Shown: positions 46,720 to 63,117 of the stretch, piece by piece
Layout: every line of letters starts with the position of its first letter
Position numbering within the stretch: the first letter of the stretch is position 1
DNA from: Macrostomum hystrix
Lineage: Eukaryota > Platyhelminthes > Macrostomidae
Assembly (NCBI GenBank): GCA_950097015.1
Contig: CATNEN010000038.1
Span: 4,075,001 to 4,139,000 of the forward strand
Direction: 5' to 3'
Length of the DNA stretch: 64,000 nt
Made by a program: the position numbers and the translations under genes
Notes under the pieces: generated by a model
The model's database searches: none
What the model saw: only the letters and a program-made list of their open reading frames with translations
Told to the model about the DNA's origin: nothing

Positions 46720-49700
46720 TTAAAAATCAATTAGCTGATCGTCGATGATTGACAGCCGTTCGATCATGTTGTCTGCCGCGGCGGTCGCTGTCTCGTTGCC
46801 CGCAAAGTCGTGAATGCTTCGGAGCAGCTGCCAGAGCCCCAGATGATTGCTCTGGAGCCTGACGGCCTGTCAACAGTGGGGTTAGATGATGTGTATGTGG
46901 GGGATGTGATTGGATATTGGACAGAGAGTGACAGACAGACAGACAGACAGCCAGACAGACAGACAGGCAGGCAGCTCATTACCTGCTCAAGCAGCTGAAT
47001 CGCTTTCTCCAGCTCGCCATTCTGATAGGCCAGAAATTCGCCAAATTTTCTGTGCACCTCAAAGAAGTTAGGATTCAGGTCCAGCGCTCGGATGTACAGG
47101 GCACTCGCTTCCTGATTCTTGTTAAACTGAGCATGGTTTCGTAAACGAATGGTTGCATTAGACTACTAACAGTAGGGTAAGAAATTTTGGTATGCCTATT
47201 TCATTCTACTCACCAGTTTCCATTTGATCTCTGCTAAATCGAGCATAGCCACAACGAAGCTTCCGTCGAGGTTCAGAACTCGTTCAAGCAATTTCTCAGC
47301 TTCCTGGAATTTTTCTTGACGCTTTCGGCTCATCGCCAGCTTGTGCAGAACCTCAGAGTTGTCTGCAATTTTCACGTGCCTACTATGTACCAACATACCT
47401 ATATGTAAAACTTCCCAGTTCCCAGATCCCAGTTCCCAGATCCCAGTTCCCAGATCCCAGATCCCAGTTCCCAGATCCCAGTTCCCAGATCCCAGATCCC
47501 AGTTCCCAGATCCCAGTTCCCAGATCCCAGTTCCCAGATCCCAGTTCCCAGATCCCAGTTCCCAGATCCCAGTTCCCAGATCCCAGTTCCCAGATCCCAG
47601 TTCCCAGATCCCAGTTCCCAGATCCCAGTTCCCAGATCCCAGTTCCCAGATCCCAGTTCCCAGATCCCAGTTCCCAGATCCCAGTTCCCAGATCCATAAA
47701 TTGAGGAAGTAAGCTTACATGGCATTGTTGTAAGAATTTTCGAGGCGACTGTATCAACTTCTGATGGTGACTTGACGGCCACTGAAAGGGCAGGTATTTA
47801 TTGTCTGAGGTTTAGATTTTATTTAATTCACAGACAATTGATTGGCAGGTCACACTCACTTTCGTAGAAAGCGCCCTCAATGTAACCCACCGGCTTCAAA
47901 TTTTGAATGCCAATGGCCAGGGTTGGTTCCAAATTGATGGTGGCATGGTAGAAACCTTCAGGCTGGAAGGTCGGTCAGAAATTCTGTAATTCTTTGAATT
48001 GAACACTTAGAAAAAAAGAACTGGGAAAATAGGAATTGGGGAACAGGGGATTGGGTAGCAGGGGATTTGGGAGCAGGGGATACAGGGGATTGGGGAGCAA
48101 ATATTGGGGAACAAGTAATCGAGGTACGATGAATATGGGATTAAAGTCAGAGTTCGAGTATTGAATATTCAAGTATTGAGTATTCGGCAATTAGGGATTT
48201 AATAATAAAGCTAATAATACAAATAAGAAACCGAAAGCTATTTGGGGATTGCAGGAACAGGAAATTAAATCTTGAGAAGCTAGTGGCAGCTCACAATGTA
48301 GAGGACTTCCCCTGCCGACTGAACGCAGTCGATTGGCTCAACCGCAGCCGCGGCGCCGTCAATCATCGCTGCCATGGTTGTCGCCTGCGGGCCGCGGACC
48401 CGGGCCAGCCAGTCAACGGGTTCAAAGGCGTGATACACTCCGCCGGGTGGGGCCCTGTCACCAGGGTAGAGGAACCAGCGCTTCCGGCCGCTGACCACGG
48501 CGTTCCAGGCGTCAGCGTGCCGGTGGAACGACGCCCCGCTAGTGTTGCCGCCCAAGAACAGATACAGGTCGTGGTCACGTGACTGGAAAAAAATTTGCGG
48601 CATGATTATTTTTTGTGCTGTTCGAAAATTCTTGCATGAGTCTTTCAGCCAATCATAAAGTGCGGCCTTGGATTGAAACACGCTAGGCCAGCGTGCTAAC
48701 ACTAGTACTGCCTTATATGGCAATTTGCGATTTGTCAATCGCTTTGGTTATATTTAAGGATGATAGATTTTTATAGACCAGTGGGGGTCCTTGGCGGAGC
48801 GGTATCGCGTTTGCATCTCGCACCAGGGTCCTGAGCTCGATTCCGCAGCGAGGCCAATTATTTGTTTGGGGCGCAGCCGCGGAGAGAAGGCTTGGAAGCT
48901 TTTCATGTCATTTACGCCCTTGAGGGCCAACATCCAAGGCACAGTGAAAGTGTGCAGTGCCTGACGATGAGAAAGTCAGGGCAGATGTACACACCTGTGT
49001 GAGCGTGTGCCTGTGTATGGTATCTGTGTGCGTGTGTGCTCAGGAGTCAGCGAAGGGCAGAATTGCTTCCTCGCTGGCTGCGGGTCTAATGTCACCAAAT
49101 GATGTGTCACTGCCCGCAGCCCGCCTGCAATTATTATTGATACCAGCTCAACGCTCAACGCTTCTGACTGAAGGGGTCAGGAGTTCGATTCTCAGCCCAA
49201 TAGAAACATTGGAGCACGAAATTTAGCCTGAGTTTAAATTTAGGTGAATTTGGTGCCTCCCCCTGAGTCCATGGACTGAACTGCTGTACAAAGCCGCTCA
49301 ATTGCATCTTGGTTAGGTTTATTTACAATTAGATTTAGTTTTCATATTGAGTTTAATACTTAGGAACGTGATGGAAAGCATAAGAGTTCGACTCTATAAA
49401 GAACAGCTTAGAAACGTGCAAAGCGTAAACATACGTACATTGTAGGACATGATCGGCGGGAACTTCAGTGCAGAATCCATATGCGTTGACTGGAAAAACT
49501 CCCTGCTGAAAATATACCTGCAAAGGTTGAAATTGAATTCAACTGTTCAATTGAATGGTGAAATACGCATTAAAAACTAGTAGCACTTAACTGTACTGTA
49601 CTGAACGGTAATGTACAGAAGTGTACTAGATTCAAGCCCAAACCTCTCTAGAACGTCGAGATCAAAGACTATTATTCTATGGCCTAATCATTGCGTCACG

Positions 49701-50651
49701 GTTATTGCGTACCGACGTGCCTACATGCATATAACATTAGTTATCTTCAAAGACTGACCATAGACGAAGTTTTAGTGTTTGTTATACGCACGAGAGAGAT
49801 GTGACTCCGGGACTCATTTAGGCCATAGAATAATGCACTTGTGTAAGTATGCACTCTAGTATAGTAGTATCCACTGTAGGATGTACAATCCACTATCTAC
49901 TATCAGTAAATCACACTATTACAGGGGTAATTATCACAATGTATAATACACCCCTGTACGCCTAACTAGCACTAATTAATAATTGCAAAGCGTTCAAAAG
50001 CCATCAGATTTTCAACTTTAATGTGTCCGTATGATCTCAGTCTTTGGTGTTTTACTGGCCTTCTTATATCTAATAACGAATTAAAATTTACCGCTTCTCC
50101 GCTGCGCTCTCATTCCGAATGTCCCTTAAAAATCGGCCGAAATTCACCCGATCCTGGCCTTGTCCACCTGACCGGACAATATCGATGGGACGGCCAACCA
50201 GGGCCTCGTAGGAGCCGAACTGCGCGGCCAGACGGTCCAGCGACCAAGCGGCCTCACTAACCAACCAGTCGGCGGCGCCGCGATCAAACTGCAGCAGTAG
50301 CGGTCGCTTCAGTCGGTAGGTGGAACGAAACTCCTCAACGCTCAGGTTCTTCGCCCAGCGTCGATCGATGCCACAGAGTGACGAGGACAACGTCGATGAA
50401 TGACCCGTTCCGCGCGTGGCCGACTTTTGCATGCGTCGCTGCTGAGTACTGTTCAGAGCCGAGGACTTACTTGAGCTGGAGCCGGACTTGCTAGTCGGCG
50501 CTACCAGGAAGTGAACGGCGATGTTGGCCAGAAGAAGCAGGCACAGCACGGAGATCACAGCAGACTTGATAGTCTGCATCAGGGCCGCGTGCCGGCCATT
50601 CATGTGCTGCAATGGCGGCTGACCGCTCGGCCTGGAGGCATGATCCCGCAT
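46720..50651 (-). CDS. JMJD8: JMJD8-like JmjC-domain membrane protein with C-terminal TPRs
   Basis: Eight exons, complement(50092..50651, 49439..49517, 48295..48582, 47860..47962, 47719..47781, 47214..47362, 46983..47126, 46720..46866), with consistent phases, 510 aa. A type II signal anchor lies at residues 29-50 ([20 protein letters not shown]), so the rest should be luminal. The JmjC/cupin core resembles JMJD8: [17 protein letters not shown], then [41 protein letters not shown]. Candidate Fe(II) ligands are His235, Asp237 and His315. Residues 365-462 contain TPR-like helices ([46 protein letters not shown]). Vertebrate JMJD8 is about 264 aa and ends after the JmjC fold, so the TPR tail is an addition. 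No enzymatic activity can be claimed. Confidence 0.88.
46926..46978. repeat. (GACA)n microsatellite, intronic
   Basis: Interrupted run of GACAGACAGACA with CAGC and CAGGCAGG interruptions in the last intron of the JMJD8-like gene. Confidence 0.95.
47409..47693. repeat. 14-bp minisatellite, about 20 copies, intronic
   Basis: Near-perfect copies of CAGTTCCCAGATCC, with a few 7-bp half units (CAGATCC). It lies between exons 5 and 6 of the JMJD8-like gene. Both strands give spurious repeat ORFs. Confidence 0.97.
48010..48120. repeat. Degenerate GGGGATTGGGGAGCA repeat, intronic
   Basis: Loose copies of GGGAGCAGGGGAT / GGGGAACAGGGGATT fill part of the intron next to the second JmjC exon. Confidence 0.75.
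48785..49140 (+). mobile_element. tRNA-derived SINE
   Basis: The 5' head at about 48786-48865 looks tRNA-like: an A-box-like TTGGCGGAGCGGTATCGCG and a B-box-like GAGCTCGATTCCGC, as in SINEs driven by an internal pol III promoter. The body to about 49140 recurs in reverse at 14327-14500 and weakly at 7320-7450. It lies in the intron between exons 2 and 3 of the JMJD8-like gene, on the opposite strand. It cannot fold as a proper full tRNA, so it is not a tRNA gene. Confidence 0.65.
49141..49312 (+). mobile_element. Second SINE-like element, tRNA-like B box
   Basis: Contains CTGAAGGGGTCAGGAGTTCG then ATTCTC, which resembles a tRNA anticodon-arm-to-B-box region, followed by a body with CCCCTGAGTCCATGGACTG and CAATTGCATCTTGG. 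It follows the first SINE directly, so the pair may be nested or a composite. Confidence 0.5.
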
Positions 50652-51754
50652 GCTGCTTGACGATGGCTTGTTGCTGAGGGCACCTGCCTGATATAAATTT
50701 AACTGAAACAGATAAACTGAAAACCGCTGAGATAAATTTAAAGGAGCAGTAAGCAGTAAGCAGTAAGCAGCAATCGCGTTTGGTGTCGACTTCTCAGGAC
50801 ACTCGCTAAAACTATTTGTCTATGGCTAACGCCGACCCAACCTCATTCTTTTTGTCTTTCGCTTTCAAAGTCATAGGTATAAATCAGCAGCAGCTGATGC
50901 AGCGCGAGAGAGGATTGAGAGAGAGCTGGAAGAGACGAAATAATAGAGGAGTTTGGAGGCGGGAGAGCCTCCGCTGGTTGGAGGACAGGAGTTGTTTGTT
51001 CCTCCCGCGCGCCCCTGTGCTCATGGACTGCTACACTTAAGGAAAATGCTGAGCCCTCTGAGTACAGTAGCATGCATTACTGCCATGCAATCTTGAGCAA
51101 TGTACGTACTTGTGCAGCTGCATTGTCCAACTCCCCTTGACACTGAAACTGCATGCAGCAGCCCGCATCACTCTGAATTTGCGTCCTTTCATTCAGTCAA
51201 TCAAATCCACCTATGGCCTCATTTTTATCTTTTTTTCTATTTACTTCATGGCTTTTGTCAATACCTAGCATACATGGCAGTCTATAATTCTGAAAGCTCC
51301 TTGAGTCTCAATATCTCTCTGAGATTGAGCACATAGTATAAGAACAACTCGAAATAAACAATGTCGAAAAAATATTTTTTTTAGATTTTATTTTATTGAT
51401 CGAGATAAAAAGTGTCACGGAATGCAAATTGCGTACTTTGTTGAAATCACTCACTCTCAAGTATACGTTTGTAAATCTTCATACTGCATATTTTGCTAAA
51501 TTATATGCATTATCGACAATCAGTAACTAATACTTGCACATTGCATAACAATTTTATCAATACTACTGAAATTATTCAATTCCTGAATACCAGGAGGGGG
51601 TGTTTATTTTATTCATTAAATAACTACACGCTCAGATCGAGAGTTATTTTAATTTGCCCGTTCGAAATTTCAAAGAATCTGTTTTACATAATAACTTTTA
51701 TTGCATCATTCTTTTTGCTACAACAACAAAATACGCTGTCAGGTGGAAAAAAAG
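50652..51754. other. Promoter side of JMJD8-like gene and intergenic DNA
   Basis: An acceptor-like TATATCAG lies 36 nt before the ATG. A short GTAAGCA repeat is at 50739-50772. Otherwise AT-rich with no supported gene. Confidence 0.5.
50739..50772. repeat. 7-bp repeat (GTAAGCA), about 4 copies
   Basis: AGCAGTAAGCAGTAAGCAGT and on, upstream of the JMJD8-like gene. Confidence 0.9.
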
Positions 51755-53166
51755 CTGCGTCACAATGCACGCTTCAGAGCCTGGGCGCGAACAAAGGCCG
51801 CACCGCCGGCAGTGTCCGGGGCGCCAGCATCGGCCAGCAGGCAGTCGACGAAACGCCGAGTTCGGGCCTGGCCGCGCCGGTAGGGTGCCTGCAGGGTTAG
51901 CAGCAGCACTTCCTGCATCGGCTGCGGGCAGTAGGACTCGGCGCGGATGATATGGCCTGCCAGCTGGAGTCGCCGAAGTCGCAGCCGTTCACTTGGACGG
52001 GCCAGGTCGGCGCGGCGATAGAGTGCTGCGTTAGTGATCCGCTCGTCGCTGATCTTAAAGGCGGCGCGCAGCAGGCCAGCGTGCGCCGCATTGACTTGCT
52101 GCTCGAGCGAATCCGTCAGCGTCCAGGTCTCGGCGTTGTACAACAGGACGGTCTCGACCACCGCCTGGAACAACGCCGCCATCTGGCGATCAGGTAGGGC
52201 CTCGGACTGCAGGACCGCCCTCACAGAACGAAAGGCAGCCCAAGCGTACCGGCGGCGATGCCGCAGATCTTCGCGGACGTCTGGTACTAGACCGCCGAGG
52301 TAGACGAACTGCTGACAGCGTGGAAGCTCCGTTACCTGCCCGTCAGCGCCTCGGCTGAAAATTGCGGCCTCGATGTCGCCCGGCACGCTGAGCACAACGG
52401 TCTTCTTCGTGTTGACCAACAGGCCGACACTCGCTGCAGTGCTTACCAGCTTGTCCAGCTGGCGCTGAGCGCCCTCTACGGTAGAGGACAGCAGGGCGAG
52501 GTCATCGGCGTAGCCCAGCACGCTGAGCCGTTTCTCCGGTTGACGTCGACCCACGCGTCGCCGCAGTAGGAAGCCGTCTTCGTCGGTAGGAAGAGCAGTT
52601 CGTAGCATATGGCGCTAGTGTCCCCCCTGGAGCACCCCGGATCGGATGTCTCGAAGGAGTCCAAAAGGCCGTCCGGCGTCATCACAACTGCTCTCGTGCA
52701 CAGTACAACGCCATGATGGCGGAGATCAGCTGTTCTGGCACATGGTACGCGCGGAGCACATGTGGGAGCGCAGCCCTCGCAACCGAGTCGAATGCCTTCA
52801 TCAACAATCAGGTCCAACTGGCGCGTGCGCGCCTCCTCGATGGTTCGGCGAAGAGCTAGGATTTGCGTCACTGTGCCACGGTGGGGCCGAAACCCGTTCT
52901 GCTCAGGTCGCAGGTAGGGATCCAGCACGGGTTGCAACCGCGATAGCAGCATCCGGTTGAACAACTTCGCAACACAGGATTGCAGGCAGATGCCTCGGTG
53001 CTCGTCTAGCCGTGTAGTGCCCGGCTTCTTTGGAATGGCGATGATGTGCGCCATGGTCCACTCGGTAGGTGCCACCTCACCGGAGAGCGGTTCATCACAC
53101 GGGCGACCTCACTGGCCACACAGTGGATGCGCAGCGCCTCGATTGGCACCTCGTCCGGACCCTTTT
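51755..53166 (-). pseudogene. Non-LTR retrotransposon (LINE) reverse transcriptase fragment, dead
   Basis: On the minus strand the 5'-truncated fragment opens near 53166 in the RT fingers region (IIAIPKKPGT, RGICLQSCVAKLFNRMLL, EQNGFRPHRGTVTQILAL). The frame then breaks, and in another frame it continues through the catalytic YADD box (LGYADDLALL), VNTKKT, the thumb-like YLGGLVPD and ETWTLTDSLE, to a stop near 51760. At least one frameshift lies between about 52650 and 52850, with further small lesions near 52600. Endonuclease and 3' UTR are absent. This is an ordinary LINE-family fossil with no function expected. Confidence 0.88.
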
Positions 53167-53196
53167 GCTAGTATTCGTTTAAAAAATCAATGACAG

Positions 53197-53455
53197 TAAA
53201 TTGACAATTTCTTCGCTAAAGCATCAAGTTTATGTATAAAAGAGAGCGTTGATGTTTTTTCAGACTATACTGCGATCTATGCTAAATTTAATGTATGTCC
53301 TGTCACAGAGTATTATATTGTAAATAGTAAATTATATTAACAATTTCTTCGCTACAGCATCAAGGTTTATGTATAAAAGAGAGCGTTGATGTTTTTTTCA
53401 TACCATACTGCAATCTATGCTAAATTTAATGTATGTCCTGTCAAAGAGTATTACT
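53197..53455. repeat. Tandem duplication of about 140 bp
   Basis: Two copies, about 53197-53325 and 53337-53455, share TTTCTTCGCTA(A/C)AGCATCAA, TTTATGTATAAAAGAGAGCG and ATGCTAAATTTAATGTATGT. They lie directly beside the truncated LINE. Confidence 0.9.
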
Positions 53456-56400
53456 TCCACAACTATTTAAGCTGATACGTAGTTTTTTTATTTCTATATA
53501 GCTATATATATAACTAGATGTCATTTGATTCTGAAAACAACATCCTTAATTTTTAACGATCGAAGTCATTGAACGAGTTGTTGAGAATAAAATGCAAGTA
53601 GTTTATATGACATTATTCGCTGCTGTTTCTGAGCAGAAAATCTGCCGATATCGACAACAAAGGACTACAAAGACTAGCTTTGAGTGATAATGGGTGTGAC
53701 TAACTTCATAATCCTAATTTCTAAACTCAAACGCGAGCGTGAAGGATAGTATCACGAAAACTATTTTAACTTGTATAAGCCTTACGCAACTTTAGTAAAA
53801 TAATCTAAAATATAATATTTATTTAGCATTAATAAGTTAGTACTTTTAAATATAACTTAAATTTGCTATTTATCACTAAATATTTTTGTTAATGTGCGTT
53901 GAAATTTATCAAATTGCTTCGATTTAAAATAATGTTTGGCAATTCATTTTTATAATAAAAGTTCAATGCTTACTTACTTTACTGACTTACTGTAAGGCGT
54001 AAGCAGGAACTAGTAATGGTTTCAATTGATATGATGAAAAGTCCATATTTTCGTTTTTTTCTAAGACGACTTTTTCTTTCCATATTCCATATTGGCATAT
54101 TGATATGCATTTTTAGGATTTGTTTGCCCTTGTTTTCGGGGTAATTCCATGTGAAGGTCATCAATGGGACATATTTTTTATGCTATATTTATCAAAGTTT
54201 ATATTTCTATTTGTACATAATTATATATAGTTTTATGTTCAGGTAGTTTTAAACATATTTATCTACCTTTAGGTTTATATTTTTTGTTTTGATCATAGTA
54301 CCCCTACAAACAATAGATAGTGAATCTAGTTTTCATTAAAGAATTTATTAGTCTTAAATTTAACTCAAAGAATATATAAAAAAATAACTTAACATTATTT
54401 TATCTAAAAGCTGAAATAAAAAAGTTTTATGACCTAACATATTTCTTTTTATCATAACTTTTGCTTTGAAAAGTTTGGGCTTTGTTTTTCAAGTGTTAAA
54501 AACGACCATCATTTTTTTAATAAAAAGTTGTTATACCAAGTTCAAAAGGCTTGTGAAGTGATTTTTTTGCTAAAATATTTTCTTAGCCTACATCTAACTA
54601 ACTAACTTAAATATTGTCTTTTTTGTTAGCATGTGATAAGTTTAATATACTTAAAAAACCTGCAAAGTTACCCAACAACCATCATTTCCTGGCATTCTTA
54701 AAACCTATATATATATATTGAGAAAACATTATTACTATAATTTTTTCATAAATTTGATAAAGTTCATATAATTAACTACATCAGTACTGTTCTCAAGTTG
54801 TGTATTTTTAATCAATTTCTCTTGTAAAAGTTTCTTGTGTCAATTTTAAAGACAATACAGGTTCTTGGAATTCAAGCCTTTAAGAGATACTGTTAATCTT
54901 GTTTTATATGCCTTAAATTAAATTATTTTTTTGTTAGTTCATACTAAGCCATTAGTTTATTTAATTGTTTCATGCACTATTCCCTCTATTAACTGATTAG
55001 CCATCTTTATGATTATTGAGTCAGACAATCTTGAAGTTTATGTTTTGTTGAAGGTACATGGTAGGTTTGATCTGAAATGTGAGATTAGGCCTAGTGTAAT
55101 AAATTTTTTGGTTAGAAAAGCATTAAATATTTTTATTAGAACTAATATCAGTTATAAACAATCTTAAAGCCAAGATATTATCCAAAATAGAGAGATTCCT
55201 TATGCTGTTTTAAAAAATGATGGTTGTTCTTTGAAACAAACAACAGTCAGTCCAACAACTGTCATCTAAGAAAAAATGTGCAACACACTTAAAACTGGCT
55301 ACTAACATGTGAAATTAGTTTATAACTGTTTATCTAGCTATTTTTTACTACAACGAATGACTGATTGAGACAAAAACTTGCCTGATTTGCAGGAATCTTG
55401 AACTTATGTTGAAAATTTGAATAGGCCTATACATGTCAACTTTCACCAAAAATGACCATCATTGAAAGTTTCTGTCTGCTACATTAACACAGTAAATAAA
55501 GTTACTTTAAAATGTATATTATCTTAATCTAGAGGTCACACCCATCAATATAAAACATACAAAGTCTTGAGTTAGTTTGTCTTTGGTACAAATAATGATT
55601 ATGTACACCAACACAACAGCTGTCATCTCATGGAATTTGCCTTCAAACTTAATTTTGTCTTAAATTTAATCTATTCTACTCTATGACCTATTAGCTATAA
55701 TATTTCTCTAGCTAACATTTTCTCTATATGAACAACATTTTGGACACATCTAGCCTATTAAAAATTTTCTGGTTGGTGCAGTGTACAATTAGGCAATACA
55801 GCTTAATGTGAGGCGTCACAGCACCCCAATGGTTTTTTTCAGTAGGGATGCACAGGCTAAAGCTGATGTTAGCCTGACATGGTGCTCTGTTAAGCAAAAT
55901 TTTATAGTTCTTGGTGTGTATCCATGAACTTTGTGCAAAAAGTCCAATAGAGGACATTTTGTATTGGATTTCGGCCTTACTACAGTTGAACTTTACTACT
56001 AAGTTCTGACTAACTACAACTAGTTTGTCATTTCATTTATCATTTATTGTTTATTGTTTTAATTTCTAGCATAGATACTTCTTAAAAGCTTCAATACCAT
56101 GCCATTTTTGGATATTTAAAATTCCTACTGCTTGCTAGTGCAAATTCAAATTAAAAATACTCGCACTTTTATGAATCAAACTGCAAGATTGCCAAAATGT
56201 CTTATTCCTAATTGTAGCTGGTAGCAATGGTCTTAAAATATTTCTAGTGTATTCTTTTTTAGCAGTGTAGTAAAATACTTTTTCTTTTGTAAATAGAAGT
56301 GTTAGTATAGCTTGTACAGTTTGTCAGCTATTGAAAATAAGAAATTGAAACATTATATTTGTTCTAACTTAATAATATAAATCTATAATATATTTGAAAT

Positions 56401-56823
56401 GCATTACATCATAACTGAAAGCAACTTATTTTAATGAGAATGTTAGTACTTATTATTTATTTAGTAAAAAAATTGTTTTGAAATGTAGAATAATCTTTTA
56501 TGTAGAATAAAGGAATAAATCTTTTTTAAATACTTGAAAAACTATGTCTATGTCCGCATGTACCTCTGAAAAAGGCTAGACATCTACAAAACCATGAGAA
56601 TATGCAAGTGTTTATTGGCCTAACCACTTCCTGTTTGGTTATTTTTATTACAGTATTTTAATTTAGTGTAATTTTTAATCAAGAGTAGAATCTATGATTG
56701 TATCGATTATTTAACATTTGTTTCATGTACTTTATTTATCTTTCACTTCAGACATTTCATTTCAAGTTGCTTAATTAACATAACTTGGTAGTATATTAAG
56801 TAATAAACTATCAAGCAAAGACA
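53456..56823. other. Long AT-rich leader of V-ATPase A gene
   Basis: No ORF with splice support. An acceptor TTTCACTTCAG ends at 56751, 72 nt before the ATG, so much of this may be a 5' UTR intron or plain intergenic DNA before a spliced-leader site. The phrase ACCATCATT recurs in both orientations (54507, 54683, 55216, 55455). Confidence 0.5.
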
Positions 56824-62219
<5,396 letters not shown>

Positions 62220-63117
62220 GAGGATTTCAGAATTGCAGGACTCAAATCGACATGAACCAGATGCTAATAGTGAACCTTTCAGTCCCCGATCGCATAATAT
62301 TAGAGTGCAATTCGCTAGCGCACTAATTACTTGCATCTATCTATGATTATTCTCTTTCTAGATTGTTGTTTTTTCTTAGTTTTTTCGCAATTGTAATATT
62401 ACTGCCATGTGAGTAGTATCTCTGCTGCTGTTGTTGATTCGGGCATTGATTATTGTGTTATTTTATACTGACCCCGCAGACTAGCTCTTGAAAATAGAGA
62501 ATAAGTATATCTATATTCCGAAAATTACATTCTGAGTTTACTCTGTAATACATTTGTTTATGCTATTGCTAAATCCGTATTAAAAATTTATCATATTTAT
62601 TCAAGTAACTCATTTTTAACACTTGCCCGGCCCAGTTACTCTTATGCGATGATTCCATATTGAAATGATGGTTTTTAATCTAAAAAATGTCCTTAAAATG
62701 GCTCCATTCTTCAGTTATGCACACACACTGTATGGTTATCCAAGATGATTATCTAATTTTGGTGTTGTCTATTTTCTCCCTAATAGCCTACTAGGAAGTA
62801 CGAGTAGTATCATTGGAGTTTTGCACCTCATTAAATCTAGGTTTGTTCTTGAACAAGATAATTGTCGTTTTGTGATTTATTCGTCATTTTCCTCCCCTTC
62901 TGTTGTTGCGTTGGCCTACTAGCAGTAATTAATCAAGTGGCGCAAATTTATCTATTCATAGACGCATCAAATTTCGTTTCTGCCATTCGGCGCAGCAGTT
63001 AAATTTTCAGTTATAATTATTATTAAATTTAATTAGCCATTAAGAAACAAAAAAGTTTTTTAATGCTCCGAATTTCACTTTATTATTTATTTTTTGCTGT
63101 CGAATCATTTGTAAAAG
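62220..63117. other. 3' flank of V-ATPase A gene
   Basis: AT-rich 3' UTR and intergenic DNA with no further gene seen. Confidence 0.5.

Noticed and set aside
48785-48865. A functional tRNA gene
   Set aside because: A- and B-box-like motifs exist, but the acceptor and anticodon stems do not pair convincingly, and the sequence runs into a repeated SINE body.
51755-53166. An active retrotransposon or programmed frameshift in the RT
   Set aside because: The 5' and 3' parts are missing and there is more than one lesion; it is a fossil.
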